From CAYWNK01 sp047639615 (GTDB lineage Bacteria > Planctomycetota > UBA1135 > GCA-002686595): 24,643 nt of DNA. The DNA is taken from positions 1-24,643 of the forward strand of contig JBLIOL010000039.1 in the NCBI GenBank assembly GCA_047639615.1, written 5' to 3'. Under the pieces are notes generated by a model. It ran no database searches. It saw only the letters and a program-made list of their open reading frames with translations, and had not been told where the DNA came from. Positions within the stretch are counted from its first letter, which is position 1. Every line of letters starts with the position of its first letter. Position numbers and translations under genes: made by a program. Below, piece after piece: positions 1-6,758 of the stretch.

Positions 1-472
1 CGTCGGCGGTCCGGACCGGAGAACTGGCCGACTGGGTGTGCACTACTTTCCACGCGCTGTCCACCCATCGGAAGATGTACGTACCGTGGCCTTGGTTGTG
101 GATGTCCCGCCCGTCGGGGGTGGTCAACTTTATTTCAGTGTCGACGACTGCCCAGGCGGAGGTCCCTTCGAAGTGGGCCTGGATGTTCGAGAATCCCAAG
201 CGTAGGCCCAGCTCCGCTTCCGGCTCGACGTGATTCTCAACCAGATCCTTTAACCCCACATTCTCTCCGCCTCCCTCGAAGTACCGAGCCCCATCCCAAT
301 CCAGGAAGTGTGCGTAGAAGGGATCGCCGTCACCCTGCTCCCAACCCAGTCGGATATCCTCCAACACGGCCTCGAGAGCCGCCGGATCGGAACCAGGAGT
401 GCCCAGTTCGACGGTGGCACAACCGACCAGTGAAAGAGCCAGTGAGACTGCGGCTATGGAACGCATCGACAT
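1..472 (-). CDS. NTF2-like/SnoaL-like lipoprotein (C-terminus cut by window edge)
   Basis: This reading frame is open from its ATG at 472 to the left edge, so the C-terminus is missing; about 157 codons are visible. The N-terminus is a lipoprotein signal: a short charged start, a hydrophobic stretch and the lipobox LVGC with Cys18, so the protein is probably lipid-anchored in the envelope. The rest (SDPAALEAVLEDIRLGWEQG, then a later HGTYIFRWVDSAWKVVHTQS) matches the general pattern of the NTF2-like/SnoaL/DUF4440 fold: an N-terminal helix, a small pocket and a terminal 'W-K-V-V-H' strand. Such domains bind small ligands or act as accessory subunits, and no specific substrate can be inferred. 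The ATG at 472 is preceded by GGAG with 8 nt spacing; an alternative ATG lies two codons later at 466. The fold call is from pattern recall, not from a search. Confidence 0.75.
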   Translation of the reverse strand, partial: MSMRSIAAVSLALSLVGCATVELGTPGSDPAALEAVLEDIRLGWEQGDGDPFYAHFLDWDGARYFEGGGENVGLKDLVENHVEPEAELGLRLGFSNIQAHFEGTSAWAVVDTEIKLTTPDGRDIHNQGHGTYIFRWVDSAWKVVHTQSASSPVRTAD

Positions 473-560
473 AAGGTTAACTCCGGGATCTTCAAGACGT
501 GGTCGTTCGCGAGTCGGCCGCTGTCCTCCTCGCCATCGGCACGCCTAACGGTTTGGGCGA

Positions 561-956
561 TCAGCGGTCGGCCGAAGGCCGATCCGTTGCATCGCCTGGT
601 TGGCCTGCGCGGCGGAGCGAGTGGAGGATGGCTTCAGCGTCTTCGAGAGCCCCCGGCAGGCACCGATCTTCGTAGGAGGAGTATTCCGCATCGAGCTCTG
701 TCAGGTAGTCAGCAGACCAGTATTGGCGAGTCTCACCAATAGGGTAGCAATCTGACTCGCTTTGGATCGTTGTGAAGCCAACGAACCCTGGGCTATTCAA
801 TTCGCATTCATGCTCTAAGGAGCAGATCAATCGCGAAGCGGCGATGACTGATGATTCCCCGCGGATGAGGTCGTCACACGCTTTGGCTAGTCGTGTGCGG
901 CGTTGCGCAACGTACTCCGCGTGCATCATCTTCATCTTGGTCATTCGTCTGGCCAA
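561..956 (-). CDS. Small uncharacterised protein, 131 aa
   Basis: I do not recognise this family. The protein is soluble, with no signal peptide or membrane segment. It begins with a basic, Met-rich helix (MTKMKMMHAEYVAQRRTRLA), followed by a helical region with three of its four cysteines (DLIRGESSVIAASRLICSLE and on) and a more acidic C-terminal half (SADYLTELDAEYSSYEDRCL). The longest frame starts with TTG at 956; an ATG at 944 is equally possible, and neither has a good Shine-Dalgarno sequence. Base composition looks less G+C-rich than the housekeeping genes further right, which could mean recent acquisition. It sits alone between the lipoprotein and a repeat-bearing spacer. That the ORF is real rests on its amino-acid composition and the lack of a better frame in this interval. 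Confidence 0.5.
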   Translation of the reverse strand: MARRMTKMKMMHAEYVAQRRTRLAKACDDLIRGESSVIAASRLICSLEHECELNSPGFVGFTTIQSESDCYPIGETRQYWSADYLTELDAEYSSYEDRCLPGALEDAEAILHSLRRAGQPGDATDRPSADR

Positions 957-1162
957 CTACAGTCTATGCAGGTCTGCGTAGCAGCGGCGCGGGGATTGTT
1001 CTGCTGTGTAGCAGCCTGGCGTGGGTTGGCCGTTGAGTCTCGCATGTTGCTCCGAACACCCGGGTTAGGATGAACTGGGCGTGCTGGGTTGGATGATTAT
1101 ACGGGTCTGGGTAGCAGACTGCTGATAGGTGGAGTGGGCGAACCCTGCGCGGCATGAGCGGG
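957..1162. repeat. Spacer with three short direct repeats (YTGNGTAGCAG)
   Basis: This 206-bp stretch between the small unknown gene and the sulfatase stop has no convincing ORF. It holds the 14-mer GGTCTGCGTAGCAG at 971-984 and a one-mismatch copy, GGTCTGGGTAGCAG, at 1104-1117. A third related copy lies at 1001-1014, where CTGCT-GTGT-AGCAG forms a perfect 5-bp stem with a tetraloop. The other two copies also make very short inverted repeats (CTGC-GTA-GCAG; AGCAG-A-CTGCT). They could be degenerate interspersed repeats or parts of a 3' end structure for the sulfatase transcript. No T-run is visible, so a classical terminator is not supported. Confidence 0.4.
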
Positions 1163-2560
1163 CTAGCGGGCGGGGTCGAAGAGCAGCTCCTGCACGGTGC
1201 GGGTGGGCCGGGCTTCGGCTGTGATGCTCGCGTCCATGCTGATCGCTAGCTCGGTTAGTTCGGCGACTAGGTCCGGGTGCTTCTTGGCAGCGTCGCGGTC
1301 TTCGCTGACGTCGTGTTCTAGGTGATAGAGCTCGCCGGGTTTTAGGAGGAGCTTCCAGGGGCCGCGGCGGATGCCGGCTAGTTCGCCTCGGGAGGTGTAG
1401 TAGAGGAAGGGCTCGGCCTCTCGCTCCGCGGGAGCTGCTCCGCGCCATACATCGAAGGCATCACGACCGTCGATCACACGCTCGGGGTCGAGCTTCGCGT
1501 TCACGATTCCGGCTACGGTCGGGAGTACGTCCATGCTGTAGGTCACGTCACGGACCACGCCGGCGGCGGGGATGGTGCCGGGCCAAGAGACAATGGCCGG
1601 GACGCGTTGGCCGCCTTCCCAGTTGTCGCCCTTGCCCCCACGCAGGAGGCCGGCGGAGCCGCCGTCTTGTTTGAACTGGAGCCAGGGGCCGTTGTCGCTG
1701 GTGAAGAGGACGAGGGTGTTTTCTAGGAGGCCCAAGCGATCGAGAGTGGCTTGGATTTGGCCCATGCTCCAGTCGATCTCTTCGATCACATCGCCGTAGA
1801 GGCCGCGCGGGCTGTTTCCGTTGAAGTCCTCGCTGGCGTAGAGCGGGATGTGCGGCATGGAGAAGGGCATGTAGACGAAGAAGGGCCCTGAGGCGTGCTC
1901 TTCTATGAAGGACACCGCTGCTTCGGTGGTGCGCTTGGTGAACTGGGCTTGGTCGGGCTCCCACTCGGTGACTTCGTCGTCCTCGATCCAAGGTAGGCGG
2001 TACTTGTACTTGTTCTGCGTTGGGCGATGGATCTGGGCCATGTCGTTGGAGTAGGGCACGCCGGCGTAGCGCTCGAAGCCTTGGTCCAAGGGGAGCAGGC
2101 CGGGGCGGTGGCCTAGGTGCCACTTGCCGAAGCAGCCGGTGGCGTAGCCCTCGCCCTTGAGCATGTCGGCTAGGGTGACCTCGTCCGTGTGCAGGCCGTA
2201 GTCGTACTGCGGGAAGATCACGTGCTTGTGCATGCCCACGCGCTTGGGATAGCAGCCGGTTAGGAGGGCGGCGCGCGACGGGGAGCAGACCGGGCTCGCC
2301 ACGTAAAACTGAGTCAGCTTGGTGCCGCCGGCGGCCAGGGCGTCGAGGTGCGGCGTGTGGATCGTCGGGTGGCCGTAGCTCGAGAGGTCGCCGTAGCCCT
2401 GATCATCGGTGAAGAGGATCACGATGTTGGGCGGGCGCTGGGCCTCGGTGCCGGGCCCAGCAGTGAGCCCAGCAGTGAGCCCAGCAGTGGGCACAGCGGT
2501 CTGCTGGCAACCGAGTAGGGAGGCCAGCAGGAGTAGAGTCAGGCGATGGTTCTGGAGCAT
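1163..2560 (-). CDS. Lipoprotein sulfatase (arylsulfatase A-like, Cys-type)
   Basis: Hydrolyses sulfate esters, probably of sulfated polysaccharides or glycans, at the cell envelope. The 465-residue protein begins with a lipoprotein signal (LASLLGC, Cys18) and a short TAGL-repeat linker, followed by the alkaline-phosphatase-fold sulfatase domain from about residue 43. Visible signatures are the metal-binding Asp52-Asp53 in LFTDDQGYGD, the formylglycine motif C-S-P-S-R at 92-96 (Cys92 is the residue to be oxidised), GKWHLGH at about 145-151, a 'MPHIPL' histidine, and LFTSDNGPW with the distal metal ligands. The Cys-type motif means an FGE or anaerobic maturase must exist elsewhere; none is in the window. 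The substrate cannot be read from the sequence. The start is the ATG at 2560; no clear Shine-Dalgarno site precedes it. It is a single gene, not a visible carbohydrate-utilisation operon. Confidence 0.95.
   Translation of the reverse strand: MLQNHRLTLLLLASLLGCQQTAVPTAGLTAGLTAGPGTEAQRPPNIVILFTDDQGYGDLSSYGHPTIHTPHLDALAAGGTKLTQFYVASPVCSPSRAALLTGCYPKRVGMHKHVIFPQYDYGLHTDEVTLADMLKGEGYATGCFGKWHLGHRPGLLPLDQGFERYAGVPYSNDMAQIHRPTQNKYKYRLPWIEDDEVTEWEPDQAQFTKRTTEAAVSFIEEHASGPFFVYMPFSMPHIPLYASEDFNGNSPRGLYGDVIEEIDWSMGQIQATLDRLGLLENTLVLFTSDNGPWLQFKQDGGSAGLLRGGKGDNWEGGQRVPAIVSWPGTIPAAGVVRDVTYSMDVLPTVAGIVNAKLDPERVIDGRDAFDVWRGAAPAEREAEPFLYYTSRGELAGIRRGPWKLLLKPGELYHLEHDVSEDRDAAKKHPDLVAELTELAISMDASITAEARPTRTVQELLFDPAR
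2458..2505 (-). repeat. 12-bp tandem repeat in sulfatase linker
   Basis: The plus-strand unit CAGCAGTGAGCC occurs twice exactly (2458-2469, 2470-2481), then as a variant (2482-2493) and a degenerate copy (2494-2505). Read on the coding strand it gives the T-A-G-L repeats just after the lipobox cysteine. The unit is a multiple of three, so copy-number change would alter only the tether length of the lipoprotein, not its frame. Confidence 0.75.
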
Positions 2561-2608
2561 GGGCAGGGTCGGCGGGGAGTGGGCCCCGGCGATCCTACCC
2601 TGCTGAGC

Positions 2609-2956
2609 TCAGGCTGCTTGCTTGAAGGGCAGACGCACCCGGTGCGCCTTGGCTGCGGACTTGAGCCGACCGAGGAGGCCGAGGCCATGCAGGGCGATGT
2701 ACTGCGGCACGTCGGGATTTGTGTGCTGGATGCGCACTTGGACCAGCATGTGGCGCTCGATGGAGGTGATGTCCTCGAGGGGCAGTTCGAACTCGCCGAA
2801 GATCAGGCGGAAGGTAATCCGATCCGGGTAGAGGCGTAGGGTGCCGAAGGGCCAGTTGATCTTGGTGCGGCCCGGGGCCCCACCATTCTGGTTGGTAACT
2901 ACAAAGAAGGCGTCTTGGGCGACACCTCCGATGCGGGCTGTGTAAAGAGCCTTCAT
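2609..2956 (-). CDS. Small PH-like domain protein, 115 aa
   Basis: The product is a small soluble protein of mostly beta structure. The core DRITFRLIFGEFELPLEDIT, then a segment ending QVRIQHTNPDVPQYIALHG, has the strand-turn-strand pattern of bacterial PH-like/GRAM-like domains, in which a residue pair like 'ITSIE' follows the third strand and a terminal helix closes the barrel. The N-terminal part (TARIGGVAQDAFFVVTNQ) also looks like strands. A C-terminal helix rich in Lys and Arg could touch membrane or another protein. No catalytic residues are apparent and no ligand can be named. The ATG at 2956 has an AGGAG sequence 12 nt upstream, somewhat far but plausible. It follows the sulfatase on the same strand with a 48-bp gap to it, so the two could be co-transcribed with this gene first. 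Confidence 0.7.
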   Translation of the reverse strand: MKALYTARIGGVAQDAFFVVTNQNGGAPGRTKINWPFGTLRLYPDRITFRLIFGEFELPLEDITSIERHMLVQVRIQHTNPDVPQYIALHGLGLLGRLKSAAKAHRVRLPFKQAA

Positions 2957-3059
2957 AGATGGGGTTCTCTCCTACTTTTGCTATCGAGCCCGGATTGCTC
3001 CAGCTGGAGCCCATTTGACACATGTGGGAGGCCGGCTAGTGGACGGCCCCTTCAGGCCG

Positions 3060-3065
3060 TATTCT
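3060..3065 (+). promoter_or_regulatory. Candidate -10 box (TATTCT) for the PepSY gene
   Basis: TATTCT ends 8 nt before the ATG at 3074, and no Shine-Dalgarno sequence lies between. The placement parallels the TANNNT boxes before other plus-strand genes in this window and would give a nearly leaderless mRNA. A consensus TTGACA at 3015-3020 is 39 nt upstream, too far to pair with it. Confidence 0.35.
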
Positions 3066-3073
3066 GGTGCCCC

Positions 3074-3589
3074 ATGACCGCGGCCAAATTCAATCGCAAG
3101 CTCCACCGCTGGGGGGCAATCCTGGCCGCTGCGCCGGTGCTCGTCATCCTGCTGACCGGGCTTGTGCTGCAGCTCAAGAAGGAGGTCAGCTGGATCCAAC
3201 CTCCTACGGCGCGCAGCGAGGCGCCGGGCCTGATGCTGGGCTTCGATGAGATTCTGGAAGCCGTCAGCCAAGTCTCTGAGGCTGGCATCAGCAGCTGGGA
3301 TGACGTGGACCGCTTGGACGTACGACCCGGCCGGGGCGTGGTGAAGGTACGCGGCAACAACCGTTGGGAGGTCCAGCTGGACGCCACCACCGGCGAAGTC
3401 TTGGCCAGCAGCTACCGCCGCTCGGACCTGATCGAGAGCCTGCACGATGGTTCTTGGTTCCACGACAAGGCCAAGCTCTGGCTCTTTCTCCCCGCTTCGG
3501 TAATCCTCCTGGGCCTGTGGTTCACGGGCATCTACCTGTGGTTCCTGCCACACCTCGTACGCCGTCGTCGCAAGCACAAGCAAGCATGA
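3074..3589 (+). CDS. PepSY-associated transmembrane protein, 171 aa
   Basis: A two-helix inner-membrane protein of the PepSY_TM type. Helix 1 spans about residues 12-33 (starting HRWGAILAAAPVLVILLTGL) and carries the characteristic 'LHRWG' at its cytoplasmic edge. A periplasmic segment of about 100 residues holds the PepSY-like part (VVKVRGNNRWEVQLDATTGE). Helix 2 covers about 135-159, ending before a basic tail (VRRRRKHKQ). PepSY_TM proteins are typically linked to ferric or other redox functions at the membrane, or control peptidases; this short version has only one PepSY unit, so its role is open. The ATG at 3074 was chosen because the protein begins just before the conserved helix; the frame is open further upstream but without plausible sequence. 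Its TGA overlaps the ATG of the LOG gene, implying coupled translation. Confidence 0.85.
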   Translation: MTAAKFNRKLHRWGAILAAAPVLVILLTGLVLQLKKEVSWIQPPTARSEAPGLMLGFDEILEAVSQVSEAGISSWDDVDRLDVRPGRGVVKVRGNNRWEVQLDATTGEVLASSYRRSDLIESLHDGSWFHDKAKLWLFLPASVILLGLWFTGIYLWFLPHLVRRRRKHKQA

Positions 3590-4179
3590 ATACCCTGCGC
3601 AGAATCGCCGTCTATTGCGGCTCGAGTCTCGGCGGCCACCCGGCCTACGGCGAGGCCGCACAGGCCATGGGCACGGCCATTGCCAAGCGCAAGATGGGCC
3701 TGGTCTACGGCGGAGCCGCGCGCGGCACCATGGGCTTGGTTGCGGATGCAGCTCTGGCCGAGGGCGGCGAAGTGATCGGCGTCATCCCCCACGGCCTGGT
3801 GGCACTGGAAGTCGCGCACGATGGACTCACAAGGCGCATCGACGTGGAGTCCCTGCACGAGCGCAAGGCGCGCATGACCGACCTCAGCGATGGACTAGCC
3901 GTGCTGCCCGGCGGCGCCGGAACTCTGGACGAGCTCTTCGAGACCTTGACCTGGTTGCAGCTCGCCGTGCACGACAAGCCTGCCTGTCTATTGAACATCC
4001 GCGGCTACTGGGACAACCTGCTGGCCCAACTCGACCACTGCGAGCAAGAGGGCTTCCTCGCGCCCCAGTACCGCAAGATGCTCGGCGTGGCCACGACCCC
4101 GGACGAGCTGATCGACTGGATGGCAGCCTTCGTACCCCCGGCTCGGCCCGAGTGGCAGGGCGGCGGGCCCAAGGCCTAG
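3586..4179 (+). CDS. LOG-family protein (cytokinin riboside 5'-monophosphate phosphoribohydrolase type)
   Basis: A 197-residue Rossmann-fold protein of the TIGR00730/LOG family, which cleaves nucleoside 5'-monophosphates (classically N6-modified AMP) to free base and ribose 5-phosphate. Visible signatures are the N-terminal 'VYCGSS' loop (9-14), 'LVYGGAARGTMGLVADAAL' (39-57), 'HERKARM' (91-97) with the catalytic Arg, and the phosphate-binding motif PGGAGTLDE (108-116). Length fits the family (180-200 residues). The start at 3586 is the ATG of an ATGA overlap with the upstream PepSY gene; a longer in-frame extension to 3364 exists but only overlaps PepSY coding sequence. In bacteria the substrate may be plain AMP or modified tRNA-derived nucleotides, and the sequence does not decide this. 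It converges on the RNase Z-like gene with a 16-bp gap. Confidence 0.93.
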   Translation: MNTLRRIAVYCGSSLGGHPAYGEAAQAMGTAIAKRKMGLVYGGAARGTMGLVADAALAEGGEVIGVIPHGLVALEVAHDGLTRRIDVESLHERKARMTDLSDGLAVLPGGAGTLDELFETLTWLQLAVHDKPACLLNIRGYWDNLLAQLDHCEQEGFLAPQYRKMLGVATTPDELIDWMAAFVPPARPEWQGGGPKA

Positions 4180-4195
4180 CGGCTGACGAATCGGC

Positions 4196-5014
4196 CTAGT
4201 CGTTCTTGAAGATCTGCACCCGTCCGCGCAGGGACTCGGGCAGGCTTCTCGAAATCAAACGCCCAGCTTCCTGATTGCTGTAGCGCATCGAGCGATGCAG
4301 GAAGACCAGCTGCTCGTTCTGGAAGGCGTCGGCGTTGGCCACCACCTCGTCCAGGTGAATGTGGCCCATCTCGCGCGACTGCTCGACGCTCACGCGCTCG
4401 TCGAGGAAGGTCACCTCGAGCATCAGACGGCGCACGTTCATGAGCCGCTCGTGCTTGAGCAAGCCCTCGATGCACGTGTCACCGCTGAAGGCCAGCTCAT
4501 CCACTTGGCTGATCTCATCCACCTGCTCGCCTTGACGCTTGAGATCGACGATCTCTGGCCCGCTCAAGTGGGTCAAGTCCGGGCGTAGGCGCTTGCGCGT
4601 ACCCGAAATTACGTAGGCCTGGCTGACCACGCGGTGCACCGTACGCAGAGCCGTGACCGTGCGCCCGCCGCCAAGGTCCATGGACTCATCCGGAGCGAGC
4701 CGCACCACCTTGGCATCGAAGCGCGCGCCGTCGAGCTCGCGCCAGACCTCCAGCAAGCTCTCCAAATGCTTGGCCACCGGCGGCGGCACCACATACTGCG
4801 CCGGGGGCAAGCCCCACAGCTCGCGGGTCGCGCAGTGACTCGCCACGGCTCCCATGTGATCCACATGAGCGTGGGTGAAGAGCACGGTTGAAAGGTTGAC
4901 CGCCGTGCGCGGGCAGCGGCCCATGTCGAAGGCTAGCTTCCAGGTCGGCACCTGCAGGCAGGTCTCGATGCCGCCTCGGGAAAGACCGCTTACCTCTAGT
5001 CCCAGAAGGTCCAT
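4196..5014 (-). CDS. MBL-fold hydrolase, RNase Z-like
   Basis: A 272-residue metallo-beta-lactamase-fold enzyme. The zinc motif HAHVDH is at 48-53, followed by 'TVHRV' (His127), 'SGDT' (Asp179), 'HIH' (218-220) and 'FLHRSMRY' (His240). This order, and the absence of an extra C-terminal domain, is that of short tRNase Z enzymes that cut the 3' trailer from pre-tRNA. The opening 'GLEVSGLSRGGIETCLQV' and the loop ending 'FDMGRCP' resemble the plant/cyanobacterial short form more than the bacterial ElaC type. No clear exosite of the usual 'GP' type is obvious, so another phosphodiester or ester substrate remains possible. It is the last gene of a probable operon after the PilZ gene (22-bp gap). 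The ATG at 5014 lacks a visible Shine-Dalgarno site. Confidence 0.85.
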   Translation of the reverse strand: MDLLGLEVSGLSRGGIETCLQVPTWKLAFDMGRCPRTAVNLSTVLFTHAHVDHMGAVASHCATRELWGLPPAQYVVPPPVAKHLESLLEVWRELDGARFDAKVVRLAPDESMDLGGGRTVTALRTVHRVVSQAYVISGTRKRLRPDLTHLSGPEIVDLKRQGEQVDEISQVDELAFSGDTCIEGLLKHERLMNVRRLMLEVTFLDERVSVEQSREMGHIHLDEVVANADAFQNEQLVFLHRSMRYSNQEAGRLISRSLPESLRGRVQIFKND

Positions 5015-5036
5015 GGCTTGCGCGGATTAGCGGGAC

Positions 5037-5897
5037 TCAGTCATAGGCCGAATCCCAGCGAGTCATCTCGTCCTCGCGGGCCTCAATCCATGACTTGAGT
5101 TCCAGGCCACCGTCCAAAGCTAGGAGGCGCTCGATGCGCGACGGGCAGCTCTTCCCCTCGGGTATGGGAGGCAGCTCGAACTCCAATCCGCAGCGCACTC
5201 CGGCACCCGCATGCTCGAGATAGACGCGCTTGCAGTAGCAACGAAAGAACTGACCCGTACCGGGCAGCTTCAGCTCTACGTCAAAGCGCTCGTTCCCCTG
5301 GACCCAGCTCAGCTCCTCGGCCGTCACCTTGACCGAGATCCCCGCTTGGGAGATGTCGTGCATGCGCAAGCGCCAGCCGCCGTCGTCCGCGCGCAAGTCC
5401 ACTTCAACGTTGCGCCCGAGCTGAGGTTGCACGCGTACGTAGCGGCGGCGGTTGAAGAACCTCAGATAGAAGGGATCCAGCCCCTCGAAGAGCTTGGAGA
5501 GGTCCTTGAACTGAAAGCCATAGCGCACGTGGTCGTCGGCTTCCGTGCACATCCGAACCACAGCCGGGACTAGAACATCCTCGGCCACGCGCACGGAATT
5601 GAAGGCCAGGGTGACCTCCTCCCCGGACTCCATCTTGGGATCGTCCGAAGGTGCAAAGGACAGCCCCGCGCCGCCTGCGCTGGCGTCCACGACGTTCGCC
5701 ACAGTCCACTCGCCACCCGCGGGCAGAACCTTCGCACCGAGCATGGCTTTCCGGCCCGGTGCTCGGCGGTAGTGCTGACGAGCGTCGTCATTCTGCTTCG
5801 GTTTTTTGCGGCTGAAGAATCCCAAGGCTTTGCGGGCACAGCAATGGGTGCCCGAGCTTCGAATTCTAGAAGTGCTAGGCGAGTCATCCTCACGCAA
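5037..5897 (-). CDS. Tandem PilZ-domain protein (c-di-GMP receptor candidate)
   Basis: A soluble protein of up to 286 residues with two PilZ-like units in a row. Unit 1 has R45-x3-R49 (in HYRRAPGRKA) and D71-A-S-A-G-G76. Unit 2 has R151-x3-R155 (in NRRRYVRVQ) and D181-I-S-Q-A-G186. Both therefore keep the RxxxR and [D/N]xSxxG motifs that bind c-di-GMP, with the first unit between about residues 42-135 and the second 149-245. A short C-terminal helical tail follows. The arrangement resembles YcgR-like proteins, where the N-terminal PilZN domain has usually lost binding, but here both look competent. The start is uncertain: TTG at 5897 gives 286 residues, and a TTG before 'GFFSRKKPKQ' would shorten it. 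Gene context (MshEN protein 59 bp upstream, hydrolase 22 bp downstream) suggests an operon under second-messenger control. Confidence 0.85.
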   Translation of the reverse strand: MREDDSPSTSRIRSSGTHCCARKALGFFSRKKPKQNDDARQHYRRAPGRKAMLGAKVLPAGGEWTVANVVDASAGGAGLSFAPSDDPKMESGEEVTLAFNSVRVAEDVLVPAVVRMCTEADDHVRYGFQFKDLSKLFEGLDPFYLRFFNRRRYVRVQPQLGRNVEVDLRADDGGWRLRMHDISQAGISVKVTAEELSWVQGNERFDVELKLPGTGQFFRCYCKRVYLEHAGAGVRCGLEFELPPIPEGKSCPSRIERLLALDGGLELKSWIEAREDEMTRWDSAYD

Positions 5898-5956
5898 AAC
5901 CCGCCAGGGGAGCCATTCCCGAAGCTGGGTCAGGCAGAGCTACGCTCAGACCGCAA

Positions 5957-6658
5957 TCAGCTGCCGGTCTTACGCCGCGGCGACAGCTGCACGGGATTGA
6001 GCGGGTTGTGCTCCCGGAGCGGCGTGCCAGTCTCCATGCGCTGGCGCTCGAGAGCGTTGTTCAGGGTCTCGATACCCAGGACCTCCATGGCCACCAAGAC
6101 CTCGCCGAGCTTGCGTGAGCTCATTTGCTGCAGGGCGAGGGCGCGGTCCAACTCGGCCGTGTCGATGGCCCCCTGGCGCAGCAGGATCTGGCCAATACTC
6201 GAACGACTCATTCTGTCGTAGCCGGAGAGCAGTTGACCGACCTTGGCCGCACTGAGAGAAGGCGGTATGCGCTTCGGCCCCGCGCGTAGGGCCGGCGCTT
6301 CTTTCTGAGCAGGAGCCGCCGCTGACGTCCCCACCAGGTAGTCCAGGGCCAGGGCGTTGCGCTTGGGAATGGACTCGCGCTGGGTCAATTCCGATAGGGA
6401 ATCCGTCAGCAGCAACAAGCCCTCGGTGGCTGCCTCCGCGCTCAGGCCGTCCCCGCGCAGAAGCTGGTCCAAGAAGAAGCGCATAGTCTCGACTAGGGGC
6501 AGCAGATGTCTGCCCTCCTCTGAATCGAGCACTCGCTTGGCGTCACGCAGGTGCTCGCGGCCCTCGAAAAAAGCGTCACGGCCTTGGGTGCCGGATTGCT
6601 CGAGAGCGCTTCGGAGACTGCTGAGGGCGACGCGCGCGGCGTCCAGGGATGAGCTCAT
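5957..6658 (-). CDS. MshEN-domain protein, 233 aa
   Basis: The C-terminal part (about 148-207) reads as the two helical repeats of an MshEN/GspE-N domain: 'IGQILLRQGAIDTAELDRAL' and then 'KLGEVLVAMEVLGIETLNNA'. In MshE-type ATPases this domain binds c-di-GMP through paired LGxxL motifs; here they appear as IGQIL and LGEVL. There is no ATPase domain, so this is a free-standing receptor. The N-terminal 110 residues are helical (for example RDAKRVLDSEEGRHLLPLVE) and unrecognised. A Pro/Ala-rich linker (111-133) joins the halves, and the tail is basic (LSPRRKTGS). The gene heads the probable operon with the tandem-PilZ protein, which supports a c-di-GMP theme. The ATG at 6658 has no Shine-Dalgarno; a TATCCT at 6681-6676 on this strand might be its -10. 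Confidence 0.75.
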   Translation of the reverse strand: MSSSLDAARVALSSLRSALEQSGTQGRDAFFEGREHLRDAKRVLDSEEGRHLLPLVETMRFFLDQLLRGDGLSAEAATEGLLLLTDSLSELTQRESIPKRNALALDYLVGTSAAAPAQKEAPALRAGPKRIPPSLSAAKVGQLLSGYDRMSRSSIGQILLRQGAIDTAELDRALALQQMSSRKLGEVLVAMEVLGIETLNNALERQRMETGTPLREHNPLNPVQLSPRRKTGS

Positions 6659-6758
6659 ACTGGGACGGGGATCTGAGGATAGGAATTATGATCTTCCCTC
6701 TTCCTCGGCCACCTACCGACTCCCTATGGAGCCTGCCTGCTGAAAAGCTCCGGGCTGC

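Noticed and set aside
3015..3020. Perfect TTGACA as -35 of the PepSY promoter
   Set aside because: No TANNNT box at 16-18 bp distance; the only plausible -10 (3060) is 39 bp downstream.
2915..3073. Upstream in-frame extension of the PepSY gene
   Set aside because: The added 53 residues overlap the divergent PH-like gene and look unlike protein-coding sequence; the conserved helix begins right after the ATG at 3074.
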